From NCBI GenBank assembly GCA_017794705.1, contig CP051235.1, positions 1,613,010-1,677,009 on the forward strand: DNA of 64,000 nucleotides, written 5' to 3'. Positions 26,285 to 34,517 of the stretch are shown here, one piece after another. The position numbers and the translations under genes were made by a program. The notes beneath the pieces are model-generated. The model was not told the DNA's origin. It made no database searches and saw only the letters and a program-made list of their open reading frames with translations. The DNA comes from Devosia sp. Lineage in GTDB: Bacteria; Pseudomonadota; Alphaproteobacteria; Rhizobiales; Devosiaceae. Within the stretch, counting starts at the first letter, position 1. Each line of letters starts with the position of its first letter.

Positions 26285-26833
26285 ATGTACTACGTAGCCT
26301 TTTTGCGCGGCATCAATCTGGGCAAGCGCAAGGTGAAGATGGACGAGTTGCGCAAGGTGCTGGCAGATCTCGGCTATTCGGGCGCCGAGACGCTGATCGC
26401 CAGCGGCAATGTATTGCTTAAATCGGACAAAGAGCCTGACGTTGAAGCGCTGGAGAAGGGAATGAAAGCCCATTTCGGCTTTGCCATTCCCACGATCATC
26501 CGCAGCCTTGAAGAGTTGCAGGACATGATTGCCTCTGATCCATTCAACGGCGAAGAGCACAATGATGACCAGCACCTGTTTGTGACTTTCGTGGCAGAGT
26601 CCATAGGCGACCGGCTGGACGGAGTGCAGGCGGAACCGGGGGTCTTCGATCTGACGCGGATCGACGAGGATCAGTTCTTTTTCATCGGCTACCGCCGCGA
26701 CGACGGGCGCTACACTCAGTTCGGCGTTGATTTCGAGAAACTTTTCCGCGATCTGACCATTACCAACCGAAACTGGAACACCATCCTGCGCATGGTCGAC
26801 AAGGCCGCGCAGAAGCAAGAGAGCAAAACATGA
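26285..26833 (+). CDS. DUF1697 domain protein
   Basis: A 182-residue protein matching DUF1697 by its start (YYVAFLRGINLGKRKVKM), the LIASGNVLLKS segment, and the phosphodiesterase-like repeat layout. The biochemical function is not known. It is soluble by appearance. It is 12 bases after the mscS gene, and its stop overlaps the ribokinase start by four bases (ATGA), so the three genes are probably cotranscribed without an evident functional link. Confidence 0.8.
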   Translation: MYYVAFLRGINLGKRKVKMDELRKVLADLGYSGAETLIASGNVLLKSDKEPDVEALEKGMKAHFGFAIPTIIRSLEELQDMIASDPFNGEEHNDDQHLFVTFVAESIGDRLDGVQAEPGVFDLTRIDEDQFFFIGYRRDDGRYTQFGVDFEKLFRDLTITNRNWNTILRMVDKAAQKQESKT

Positions 26834-27741
26834 TTGCCGTTCTCGGATCCATTAATCTTGATCTGATCGCGACCACACCGCGCCTTCCCGAGCCAGGGGA
26901 AACCATCTCGGGACACAGTTTCAGCACGGCGCCGGGCGGCAAGGGAGCCAACCAGGCGCTGGCGGCGGCAAGGGCCGGGGCGGTGGTGCGCATGTTCGGC
27001 TGCGTTGGCAATGACCTGATGGCGGCGCCTGCGCTCAAGGAACTGGATGCGGCCGGGATCGATCTGGACAGCGTCGGGCACGAAGATGAAAGCACCGGCA
27101 TCGCCATGATCCTTGTCGATGATGCCGGCGAGAATTCGATCACCGTGGTGGCCGGGGCCAATGGCATGGTCGACGAGGTGATTGCCGAGGAGTGTGTCGC
27201 TGAGTTGGAGCCCGGCGACATACTGCTGCTGCAGCAGGAAATCCCGCTGTCCGCGGTGCGCACTGCGCTCGAACTGGCGGCGGACAACCAGATCACCACC
27301 GTACTCAACATTGCCCCGTTCGATACCGACGAGGCCGACCTCTGCCAGCTTGCCGACATCATCGTCGCCAACGAGCACGAGTTTTCCCAGCTGATCCGGC
27401 AAACCTCGGTGACCGAGGACCTCGAGGAGGTGGCGACGTCGTGGGCGGAAATGCACAACAAGATTCTCGTGCTCACGCTCGGCGCCGAAGGCGCCATCGC
27501 CGCCACGCCCGAAGGGGCGATCCGCATCGAGGCACTACCGATCACACCGGTCGATACAGTTGGGGCGGGTGACACGTTCTGTGGCTATCTCGCCGCCGCC
27601 CTCGACCAGCGGCTGCCGCTCGAAACGGCGCTGACGCGGGCGGGCATTGCGGCCACCCTGGCTTGTCTGAAGCCCGGCGCCCAGCCGGCCATCCCGACGC
27701 TTCAGGAAGTCACGGACGCCTTGAGAAAAGGTTCGATATGA
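26830..27741 (+). CDS. Ribokinase-like PfkB sugar kinase
   Basis: A 303-residue PfkB-family kinase. The N-terminal GSINLDLI strand, sugar-binding GGKGANQALAAARAGA segment and C-terminal DTVGAGDTFCGYLAAAL with the catalytic aspartate are all ribokinase-like, so D-ribose is the most likely substrate, though other pentoses or nucleosides cannot be excluded. No rbs transporter or mutarotase is nearby. The 3' end overlaps that of the convergent glycosyltransferase by 40 bases. Confidence 0.83.
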   Translation: MIAVLGSINLDLIATTPRLPEPGETISGHSFSTAPGGKGANQALAAARAGAVVRMFGCVGNDLMAAPALKELDAAGIDLDSVGHEDESTGIAMILVDDAGENSITVVAGANGMVDEVIAEECVAELEPGDILLLQQEIPLSAVRTALELAADNQITTVLNIAPFDTDEADLCQLADIIVANEHEFSQLIRQTSVTEDLEEVATSWAEMHNKILVLTLGAEGAIAATPEGAIRIEALPITPVDTVGAGDTFCGYLAAALDQRLPLETALTRAGIAATLACLKPGAQPAIPTLQEVTDALRKGSI

Positions 27742-28550
27742 TCCTCGAACAAAAGTGACGGGTTGGCCTTGAGCTCTTGCTCGTAGCTGCGTTCAGCCTC
27801 AAGCGAGCATTCAAGAAACCGGATGAAGCCTGCCGGTCCTTCGGGATCGAGCATCGGGTATTGGCCGGATTTCAGACGCTCCAGCATCTTGAGCTTGGTT
27901 TCGACCATGCGTTTGCTGGTGCCCGGTCCGTTGGAGATCGATACCGGCTGTTTGACGTAGGCGTGCCAGGCGCCACCGAGATGAAGGCAATGGTCGCGGC
28001 CGGCAAACAGTTTGAGGATCAGGTCGAGGTCCGTCAGGCACGGCAGGTCCACGTCGTATCGCGGATCGCCCTGGCGCCGGTCATAGGCGATCATGGAATC
28101 CATGGAAAAGCAGGTGAACTTGTAGTCCGCCGGTTTCAGCATCTGGTCCGGACCGATCCCGACGGTGCGCAACTGGTGCCCGGACGCATCCATCACGCTC
28201 AGCCCGGTTGAGACCAGTGGATGAGCTTCGAGAGCAATCTGCAGCGCCGTGAGCTTGCCCGGCAGCATCAGGTCGTCGGCATCGAGTATGGCGATCCAGT
28301 CGGCGCTGGCGGCTTCGAGTCCGGTGTTTCGGGCGTTCGACGATCCAGACCCGATTGCACCGGTATCCAGATGCCGGATGCGCGGATCTGCAATCTCCGA
28401 CGCTTCCAGAACCTCGGCATAGTCGGTGCCGTCGTCGGAAATGACCAGCAACTCCCAGTCCTGCAAGTCCTGCCGCAAAAGACTGTTGACCGACGCCGCA
28501 ATCGTGTCTTTCGCCCGGTGGGCCGGCGTGATTACCGAATATTGCGGCAT
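27702..28550 (-). CDS. Glycosyltransferase family 2
   Basis: A 282-residue GT-A fold glycosyltransferase. It starts with YSVITPAHRAKDTIAASVNSL, typical of family 2, and has the metal-binding acidic motif AILDADD near residue 92 and a second acidic segment (LTDLDLILKLF). Donor and acceptor are unknown. It has no membrane helix, so it acts in the cytoplasm or at the membrane surface. It stands alone on this strand, with its end overlapping the ribokinase gene and its start divergent from the heat-shock promoter. Confidence 0.84.
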   Translation of the reverse strand: MPQYSVITPAHRAKDTIAASVNSLLRQDLQDWELLVISDDGTDYAEVLEASEIADPRIRHLDTGAIGSGSSNARNTGLEAASADWIAILDADDLMLPGKLTALQIALEAHPLVSTGLSVMDASGHQLRTVGIGPDQMLKPADYKFTCFSMDSMIAYDRRQGDPRYDVDLPCLTDLDLILKLFAGRDHCLHLGGAWHAYVKQPVSISNGPGTSKRMVETKLKMLERLKSGQYPMLDPEGPAGFIRFLECSLEAERSYEQELKANPSLLFEDHIEPFLKASVTS

Positions 28551-28586
28551 GGTGGGTCCCGGTCAGGTTGGCGCTGAGATCAATAG

Positions 28587-28615
28587 CTTGAACAGTGCCG
28601 GGTTGCATCCCATAT
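28587..28615 (+). promoter_or_regulatory. RpoH (sigma-32) heat-shock promoter
   Basis: CTTGAA (28587-28592), 16 bases, then CCCATAT (28609-28615) closely match the sigma-32 consensus boxes CTTGAA and CCCATNT. The expected transcription start near 28622 leaves a leader of about 72 bases before the hsp20 start, the size needed for the RNA thermometer described next. Confidence 0.75.
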
Positions 28616-28621
28616 CTCATC

Positions 28622-28694
28622 CACACGACAGCCGGTGCCGCGTTCAGGGCCGGTTTCGCTTAGAGTTGCTTGTGAACAAGGACCCAAGACGCGC
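28622..28694 (+). promoter_or_regulatory. ROSE-like RNA thermometer in the hsp20 leader
   Basis: Just before the start codon UUGCUUG (28666-28672) can pair with CAAGGA (28677-28682) over a UGAA loop. This sequesters the AGGA ribosome binding site and leaves a G-G apposition (G28668 with G28681) between a C-G and a U-A pair, the defining feature of ROSE elements in rhizobial small heat-shock genes. The upstream leader holds further GC-rich pairing around 28629-28655. Predicted from reading only; the fold was not computed. Confidence 0.65.
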
Positions 28695-29117
28695 ATGTCA
28701 CGCCTTTCGCTTTTTACCGCGCCCTTCGTGCTCGGCTTCGACAATGTCGAAGAACGTATCGACCGCATGGCCAAGTCTGCCGACGGCTATCCGCCCTACA
28801 ATATCGAGCGGATTTCCGGCGAGAATGGTGCAGAATCCTATCGGATTGCCATTGCTGTGGCCGGTTTTGCCTCCGGTGAGCTGGAAATCATCGTCGAGGA
28901 CAATCAGCTGGTCGTACGCGGCAAGCACGTGGACCAGCCGGGAAAGGAATATCTGCATCGCGGCATTGCCACCCGCCAGTTCCAGCGTGCGTTCCTGCTG
29001 GCTGACGGCATGCAGGTGGGGTCCGCCGCCCTCAAGGACGGTCTTCTGGTCATCCCGGTCGAGCGGCCACAAGTCGAAAAGTCGGTGCGCCGCATCGACA
29101 TTCAGGCAAGTGAGTAG
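28695..29117 (+). CDS. Small heat-shock protein, Hsp20 family
   Basis: A 140-residue alpha-crystallin chaperone that holds unfolding proteins until refolded by DnaK. YNIERISGENGAESYRIAIA opens the crystallin domain, with LVVRGKH and a C-terminal LLVIPVERP, a form of the I-x-I/V tail motif. It most resembles the IbpA/HspD-type proteins of rhizobia. ATG 28695 is used; the frame is open 60 bases upstream but that would include the thermometer stem. Expression is likely heat-induced at both transcription and translation. DUF1150 follows eight bases later. Confidence 0.9.
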   Translation: MSRLSLFTAPFVLGFDNVEERIDRMAKSADGYPPYNIERISGENGAESYRIAIAVAGFASGELEIIVEDNQLVVRGKHVDQPGKEYLHRGIATRQFQRAFLLADGMQVGSAALKDGLLVIPVERPQVEKSVRRIDIQASE

Positions 29118-29125
29118 GTGAGAAC

Positions 29126-29428
29126 ATGATTGCGACCAAGGACAATTCGGGTCCGGCCCAGGTTTCAGGCAGCCCGTTCGTGCATCCCCTGAAACTGATC
29201 AACGCGCAGCAGTTTGCCGCGCTCGGCGGCAATCATGTGGTGTTTGTGCGCCCCATCTCCGGCAGCGAACTCGGCACCCTGATCCCCGAGGCTTCACAGA
29301 TGCCCGAAGATGCGACCTTCCATCTCGTGATGGCCGCAAATGGCGTGCCGATGATGGTCTCGGATTCGATCGAGGCACTCAATGAGTGGATCGGCGAGAA
29401 CGAGGTCGAGGTCGCCGAGCGGCACTGA
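29126..29428 (+). CDS. DUF1150 family protein
   Basis: A small protein of 100 residues belonging to DUF1150, a family nearly confined to alphaproteobacteria and usually found directly after hsp20, as here. The core FAALGGNHVVFVRPISGSEL and the C-terminal ALNEWIGENEVE are recognisable. Its function is not known; cotranscription with the chaperone suggests a stress role. AGTAGGTGAG precedes the ATG. Confidence 0.85.
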   Translation: MIATKDNSGPAQVSGSPFVHPLKLINAQQFAALGGNHVVFVRPISGSELGTLIPEASQMPEDATFHLVMAANGVPMMVSDSIEALNEWIGENEVEVAERH

Positions 29429-29441
29429 TCCAATTCGACGA

Positions 29442-29909
29442 CTAGGCGGCAGCGATATGTTCCGCCGGGGTCGACAGCACCTCGAGCAGCCGTTCCTTGT
29501 CGCGCGTCGCGCGCAATTCATCCACCATGTGCTCTGCACGCAGGCAGCGCGCCACGCGAGACAGCGCCTTCAGGTGATCAGCGCCCGACCCTTCGGGAGC
29601 GAGCAGCATGAAGGCAATGTCGACTGGCTGATCATCAACTGCATCGAATTCAATCGGCTGGTCCAGCCGGGCGAAAATCGCCACGACATGGCCCAATCCC
29701 TTGATCTTGCCGTGCGGGATGGCAATGCCATTCCCCAGACCGGTGGAGCCAAGCTGTTCGCGGCTCATCAGGGTTTCAAATGCGCTCTGGCTGTCAATCT
29801 TGGCCACGTCGGCGGCCCTTTCGGCCAGCAACTGCAGGAGCTGGCGTTTGCTCGTGACCTTGGCGCACGGAATGATGCTATCCTTGGTCAGGATGTCTGA
29901 AAGTTCCAT
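29442..29909 (-). CDS. ptsN: PTS IIA-like nitrogen regulatory protein PtsN (EIIA-Ntr)
   Basis: PtsN is the end acceptor of the nitrogen-related PTS and regulates processes such as potassium uptake by its phosphorylation state. The 155-residue protein has the active histidine in GIAIPHGKIKG, and MELSDILTKDSIIPCAKV at the start as in rhizobial PtsN. I chose ATG 29909 because the longer frame begins in the hpf gene region with an unrelated sequence. It ends the rpoN-hpf-ptsN block. HPr and HprK of the same relay are 28 kb upstream. Confidence 0.93.
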   Translation of the reverse strand: MELSDILTKDSIIPCAKVTSKRQLLQLLAERAADVAKIDSQSAFETLMSREQLGSTGLGNGIAIPHGKIKGLGHVVAIFARLDQPIEFDAVDDQPVDIAFMLLAPEGSGADHLKALSRVARCLRAEHMVDELRATRDKERLLEVLSTPAEHIAAA

Positions 29910-29955
29910 CAATGGACCTTTGAAGTTAACTGGTTCAAGGCAATATGCTCGGCGT

Positions 29956-30525
29956 TCAATTCGTCGCCAGGGCCGGATCGATCCAGCCGATATTGCCGTC
30001 GGCGCGGCGGTAAACCACATTCATGCCGCCATGTCCAGCGTGCAAAAAGACTTGCACATCTGATTGTGTAAGATCCAGCTCCATTACTGCCTCGCCGACG
30101 CTCATGGTGCGCAGCGATGAAACGCTTTCGGCCACAATCGCGGGATTGAAATCCTCGGCGACCTCATCATCCCCTTCGGGCGAGGCCAGCACGTAGGACT
30201 GCATCTTGGCCTCGTTGGAATCGCCTTTATTGCGATGGCTCTTGAGTTTGCGCTTGTAACGGCGCAGGCGCTTTTCGATATGGTCAGCCATTTCCTCGAA
30301 CGCGGAAGTGGCGTCGCCGGCCAGAGCATGGGCGCGCAGAATCACGCCCGTATCAAGATGGATCACAACGTCGGACTTGTAGCCGGAGCCTTCATGCTCA
30401 ACGGTCAGATGGCCGTCATATCCGCCATCGAAATATTTATCGACCATCGCGTCGCAACGGTCTTCAGCCTTGGTTCGGAGCGCTTCTCCGACATCCATAT
30501 TCTTGCCCGAAACACGTAGTGCCAT
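29956..30525 (-). CDS. hpf: Ribosome hibernation promoting factor, long form
   Basis: Long HPF joins two 70S ribosomes into inactive 100S dimers in slow growth. The 189-residue protein has the N-terminal ribosome-binding domain (LRVSGKNMDVGEALRTKAED) and a separate C-terminal dimerisation domain (SVGEAVMELDLTQSDVQVF and RRADGNIGWIDP) joined by a charged linker. ATG 30525 has GGGAGGTC nine bases upstream, which decides the start. Its position just after rpoN is conserved in proteobacteria. Confidence 0.93.
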   Translation of the reverse strand: MALRVSGKNMDVGEALRTKAEDRCDAMVDKYFDGGYDGHLTVEHEGSGYKSDVVIHLDTGVILRAHALAGDATSAFEEMADHIEKRLRRYKRKLKSHRNKGDSNEAKMQSYVLASPEGDDEVAEDFNPAIVAESVSSLRTMSVGEAVMELDLTQSDVQVFLHAGHGGMNVVYRRADGNIGWIDPALATN

Positions 30526-30699
30526 TCTCTGACCTCCCGCTTTCAAAAAAGATTACCGGCGTCGAACCGAAGCTGAACCCGAGTCTAGCGCTCCGGCTCA
30601 TGCTCTTGCAATGGATATGGTGGGGGCGAGCGCCTTTTGCAAGGCTTGACAGCAGCGTGGTGCGCTAAAAATGTCTGCAAAACAACAGCTTGCCGTTTC

Positions 30700-32208
30700 T
30701 TATCCCGCAGTTGCCAACTGCTTTTTCTGCCTTCTTCGAATGACCGATGACGGGATATTCATGCCCTCGCGGTACTTGGCAACCGTGCGCCGGGCCACGT
30801 CGATTCCATGGCCCTCGTTCAGCCGCTCGGCGATCGTGTCATCGCTGAGAATCTTGCGGGGGTCCTCGGCATCGATCATCTGCCTGATCAGGTGCCGGAC
30901 AGCCTCGGCCGAATGTTCCTCGGTGCCGCCCGATGAAGAACCGAGGGCGGTGGTGAAGAAGTATTTCATCTCGAACAGGCCGCGCGGGGTGCTGAGATAT
31001 TTGTTGGCGGTCACCCGGCTGACTGTGGACTCGTGCATGTCGATGGCTTCGGCCACCATCTTCAGGGTCATCGGGCGAAGCCGGGTCACTCCGTGCTGAA
31101 GGAACCCGTCCTGCTGGCGGACGATTTCGGTTGCCACTTTCAGGATGGTCTGGGCGCGTTGATCAAGACTCTTGGTCAGCCAGTTGGCGGTCTGCAGGCA
31201 GTCGACGAGGAAATTCTTTTCCTCCGCCGAACGGGTCTTTTTGGAAACGCTGGCATAGTAGGTGCGGTTGACCAGCACCCTGGGCAGCACATCCGAATTC
31301 AGTTCCACCGCCCACGATCCGTCGGGGCGCTGGCGCACAAAAACGTCCGCGACAATCGCCTGCACGGGGGCACCGTCAAAGGCACGGCCGGGGCGCGGAT
31401 CAAGCTGGCGGATTTCCGCCAACATGTCGGTAATATCTTCCAGGGTGGCGCCGATTTTGCGGCTCAACTGCACAAAATCATGCCCCGCCAGCAGGTCGAG
31501 ATGATCCAGAAGCGCCGCCATCAGCGGGTCCAGCCGGTCGCGGTCGGCCAGTTGCAGCGCCAGGCACTCCTTCACATTCCGTGCAAAAAGCCCTGCAGGT
31601 TCACAGGCTTGAACCTTTTTCAGCACGGTTTCAACATGCTCGACATCGGTGCCCAGCTGCTCGGCGATCACTTCAAGTTCAGCCGCCAGATACCCCGCTT
31701 CATCCAGATTATCGATCAGATTTCGTGCAATCAGCCGCTCCCCGAGATCCCGGATCAGGAAGGCCACCTGCTCGTTGAGGTGATCGGTCAGCGAAATGTT
31801 GGCCGAGACATATTGGTCAAGGTCGGGGGCGTCCTCGCCGGCGCCGACCGATCCCGGCTGGCGTGACAATGTCGAGGCCCGCACTGAATCCTGGGCGACC
31901 TGTTCGGGATAGACGTTCTCAACGTCGGTATCCAATGCGCCGGCGACATTGACCGCGCTGTCCAGATGACCGCCATTGTCGACCACGTCTTCATAGGCGC
32001 TGGAAGCGGTCTCCCGAGCTTCGGGTTCGGGCGCATCGCGGTCGCCGCTCTCGTCACTCTCCAGCAGCGGATTACGCAGCAGTTCGGCCTCGACGAAACT
32101 GTTGATCTCCAGATGCGACAATTGCAGCAGCCGGATCGACTGCATCAATTGCGGCGTCAGTGTCAGGCTTTGCGCCTGTCTCAGTTCCAGTCGTGGCGAA
32201 AGCGCCAT
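30700..32208 (-). CDS. rpoN: RNA polymerase sigma-54 factor
   Basis: Sigma-54 directs transcription from -24/-12 promoters with enhancer-binding activators, in nitrogen and other responses. The 502-residue protein has the glutamine-rich activator-interaction region I (RLELRQAQSLTLTPQLMQSI), an acidic region II, the core-binding part, a helix-turn-helix (MVAEAIDMHESTVSRVTANK) and the RpoN box ARRTVAKYREGMNIPSS near the C terminus. It lies 101 bases after lptB and before hpf and ptsN, the usual order in this class. Confidence 0.97.
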   Translation of the reverse strand: MALSPRLELRQAQSLTLTPQLMQSIRLLQLSHLEINSFVEAELLRNPLLESDESGDRDAPEPEARETASSAYEDVVDNGGHLDSAVNVAGALDTDVENVYPEQVAQDSVRASTLSRQPGSVGAGEDAPDLDQYVSANISLTDHLNEQVAFLIRDLGERLIARNLIDNLDEAGYLAAELEVIAEQLGTDVEHVETVLKKVQACEPAGLFARNVKECLALQLADRDRLDPLMAALLDHLDLLAGHDFVQLSRKIGATLEDITDMLAEIRQLDPRPGRAFDGAPVQAIVADVFVRQRPDGSWAVELNSDVLPRVLVNRTYYASVSKKTRSAEEKNFLVDCLQTANWLTKSLDQRAQTILKVATEIVRQQDGFLQHGVTRLRPMTLKMVAEAIDMHESTVSRVTANKYLSTPRGLFEMKYFFTTALGSSSGGTEEHSAEAVRHLIRQMIDAEDPRKILSDDTIAERLNEGHGIDVARRTVAKYREGMNIPSSVIRRRQKKQLATAG

Positions 32209-32309
32209 GGTTCAGCCCCCACTCAGCGGGACGACCAAAGCATGATTTGGCGGCCGCATACAAGTTTTATGCCAAGTATCGGTAAATTCGCCACGACCGG
32301 CACCAGCAG

Positions 32310-33053
32310 CTAGATGGAGAACGTGTCGCCCAGATAGACCCGCCGCGCTTCGGGGTCCGAAGTGATGGTATCGGGAGTACCCTGGATCATCACCTTGCCG
32401 TCGTGGATGAGATAGGCCCGGTCGACCAGCCCCAGGGTCTCGCGCACCGAATGATCAGTCACCAGCACACCGATGTCGCGTTGAGTGAGCTGGCGGACCA
32501 GTTGCTGGATTTCGGCCACGGCAATCGGGTCAATGCCGGCGAATGGTTCGTCGAGCAGCATGATCACCGGGTCGGCGGCGAGCGCCCGGGCGATTTCGAC
32601 GCGGCGGCGTTCGCCACCCGACAGCGACAGCGCGTTGGCGTTTTTAAGATGGCTGACGGAGAATTCTGCCAACAGTTCATCCATCCGCCGCAGCCTGTCG
32701 GCCTTTTTCGGCAGATGTCCCTCGAGAATGGCCAGAATATTGTCCGCCACGCTCATGCCCCGGAAAATCGAGGGTTCCTGCGGCAGGTAACCGATGCCCA
32801 AGCGGCCACGCTGGAACAAAGGCAGATGGCCGATCGGCCGCCCGTCGAGCAGGATCTGGCCGGCGTCGGGTTTGACCAGACCCATGATCATGGTGAAGAC
32901 GGTGGTCTTGCCGGCGCCGTTCGGCCCGAGCAGGCCCACCGCCTCGCCGCGCCGGACAGCGATCGACACATTGCGCACCACGGTCCGCTTGCCGAAGCTC
33001 TTGGCCAGCCCATGGGCCACCAGCCAACCCTGTTGATCAATTCGGGACGCCAC
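32310..33053 (-). CDS. lptB: LPS export ABC transporter ATP-binding protein LptB
   Basis: LptB is the ATPase that drives LptFG to pull lipopolysaccharide from the inner membrane and push it along the LptC-LptA bridge. The 247-residue protein has Walker A GPNGAGKT, signature LSGGERRR, Walker B VIMLLDEPFAGID and the switch histidine in LVTDHSVRE. It starts 30 bases after the end of the fused lptC/lptA gene. lptF and lptG are not in the window, as is usual. Confidence 0.94.
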   Translation of the reverse strand: MASRIDQQGWLVAHGLAKSFGKRTVVRNVSIAVRRGEAVGLLGPNGAGKTTVFTMIMGLVKPDAGQILLDGRPIGHLPLFQRGRLGIGYLPQEPSIFRGMSVADNILAILEGHLPKKADRLRRMDELLAEFSVSHLKNANALSLSGGERRRVEIARALAADPVIMLLDEPFAGIDPIAVAEIQQLVRQLTQRDIGVLVTDHSVRETLGLVDRAYLIHDGKVMIQGTPDTITSDPEARRVYLGDTFSI

Positions 33054-33083
33054 GCGGGAAGTCTCTCTTTCGTTTCGTCCTTG

Positions 33084-34517
33084 TTACTGGGTTTGCGGCG
33101 GATTGTCCGGCGAAAACACGCCGGTTACCCTGCTTCCGTCACCAGGCCCGGAAAATTCGAATACATTGGTAGCAAGGTTTACCCTGAGCTCAGGCGCACT
33201 GACGGTGCCGCCGGCATTGGTCACCCGCACATCGCCGGTCAGCCGAAGATAGCGGGTATCCGGATCATATATGCCGCGATTTCCCGTGGCACTCTGATCC
33301 TGGCTGCGCACGCGAACTGAACCCAGCATTTCATAATAGGCAATCTGGTTCGGATTTTCCGGCTGGTAGTGCACGATGAAGCGGTCCGTAGATACGGTCT
33401 GATCGGCCATGCGGATCACGGCATTGCCGGAAAACTCGGTCCGGTTGTCTTCCCGCAGATCCAGCAGCCTGTTGGCCTCGATCCGGGTCCGGTCGGCGCC
33501 CGGCGGGCTGAAATCGCCTGTAACGCGATTGCCACCCTGACCGGTGAAAGAACTCGAACCGGCAGCGATGTCGATGGACAGCTGGTCCGCGGAAATCGCG
33601 CCCTCTTCGCCGGTCACACGCACATTGCCGGTCAGATTCATGGTCTCCGTGACCGGGTCATAGACCCCGCGATCACCGGTTGCAGTCTGCCCGCCGGAAC
33701 GCACATTGACGGCGCCGTTGGCCTCGACCCGCTCAAATTCGGCGCTGTCGCCTTGAGCGAACTGAACTGCAAGCGTGTTCGCCTCTACAACGGTCTGGTC
33801 CTGTTCCGCCCGGGCGTTGCCGGTGAATGCCGCGGTGCCGGCATTTGCATCATAGTTCAACTGGTCGGCAGTGATCCGGGTTGCCGCATCCTCTTCGGTC
33901 GCCGGACGGTCAAACTGGGCCGAGGCGAAGCGCCAGACTTCATCTTCGGCGGAATAGGTGAGCCGTTCAGACAGGATCTGCCCGCCATCGGGGAAGTCGA
34001 TCCGAACCGGTCCTTGCGACACCATTGACTGGTTCTGCCAGTCGATCTGCGTGCTGTAGAGCTCGGCCCGGACGCCGGAACTGTCGAGTGTGGTCAGCTC
34101 GCCGTCGATCGTCACGGTCTGGGCGCGCACATCGATGATGGCGAAGGGCGCCACGCCTTCCATGCGGCTATCGTTCTGGCCAACGGTCGTGATGGTGGCT
34201 GACTGAAGCTCGATCAATTCGGGATTGTCCATGGCCACCCGCGCCTCTGCCGCGGCGACCTCATAGCTGTTGTTGTCGCCGAACTGCCCCCCATAGCGCG
34301 GGTCGGCGATAACCACCCGGCCATCCTCGATGGTCAGGCCCTCGATCGTGTAGTTGCTGCCGAGGTTGGCGATGACGATTTCAAAGATCAGGCCCGCCGC
34401 AAGAGCCAACCCGGCAATGGGCACCGCCCAGCGTAGAAGGCCAATGATGCGGTTGCGCCGGTCGAGTTTGCCGTAGATCAGCGCCCGCCGGTCGAACCTG
34501 TCCGCGGTGACCGCCAT
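33084..34517 (-). CDS. Fused LptC-LptA-LptA lipopolysaccharide transport protein
   Basis: A single frame of 477 residues replaces the separate lptC and lptA genes usually found before lptB. Residues 1-24 are basic and cytoplasmic, 25-50 form one membrane helix, and about 55-200 are an LptC-type domain (NYTIEGLTIEDGRVVIADPR). Two LptA/OstA-type repeats follow, about 213-325 and 340-470. The repeats resemble each other: ATGDRGVYDPVTETMNLTG and ATGNRGIYDPDTRYLRLTG are aligned copies. No second signal peptide or internal ribosome site is evident between domains. It should span much of the periplasm as a tethered bridge for LPS. Its start overlaps the RNase D-like stop by one base. Confidence 0.82.
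   Translation of the reverse strand: MAVTADRFDRRALIYGKLDRRNRIIGLLRWAVPIAGLALAAGLIFEIVIANLGSNYTIEGLTIEDGRVVIADPRYGGQFGDNNSYEVAAAEARVAMDNPELIELQSATITTVGQNDSRMEGVAPFAIIDVRAQTVTIDGELTTLDSSGVRAELYSTQIDWQNQSMVSQGPVRIDFPDGGQILSERLTYSAEDEVWRFASAQFDRPATEEDAATRITADQLNYDANAGTAAFTGNARAEQDQTVVEANTLAVQFAQGDSAEFERVEANGAVNVRSGGQTATGDRGVYDPVTETMNLTGNVRVTGEEGAISADQLSIDIAAGSSSFTGQGGNRVTGDFSPPGADRTRIEANRLLDLREDNRTEFSGNAVIRMADQTVSTDRFIVHYQPENPNQIAYYEMLGSVRVRSQDQSATGNRGIYDPDTRYLRLTGDVRVTNAGGTVSAPELRVNLATNVFEFSGPGDGSRVTGVFSPDNPPQTQ

Noticed and set aside
26830-27741. The ribokinase-like gene as the missing rhamnulose kinase
   Set aside because: Rhizobial RhaK is an FGGY-type kinase, while this is PfkB-type with ribokinase motifs and is 20 kb away.
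34100-34200. A hidden stop/start splitting the lptC-lptA fusion into two genes
   Set aside because: The frame is continuous through the region and I found no internal ribosome site with a start followed by a signal peptide.
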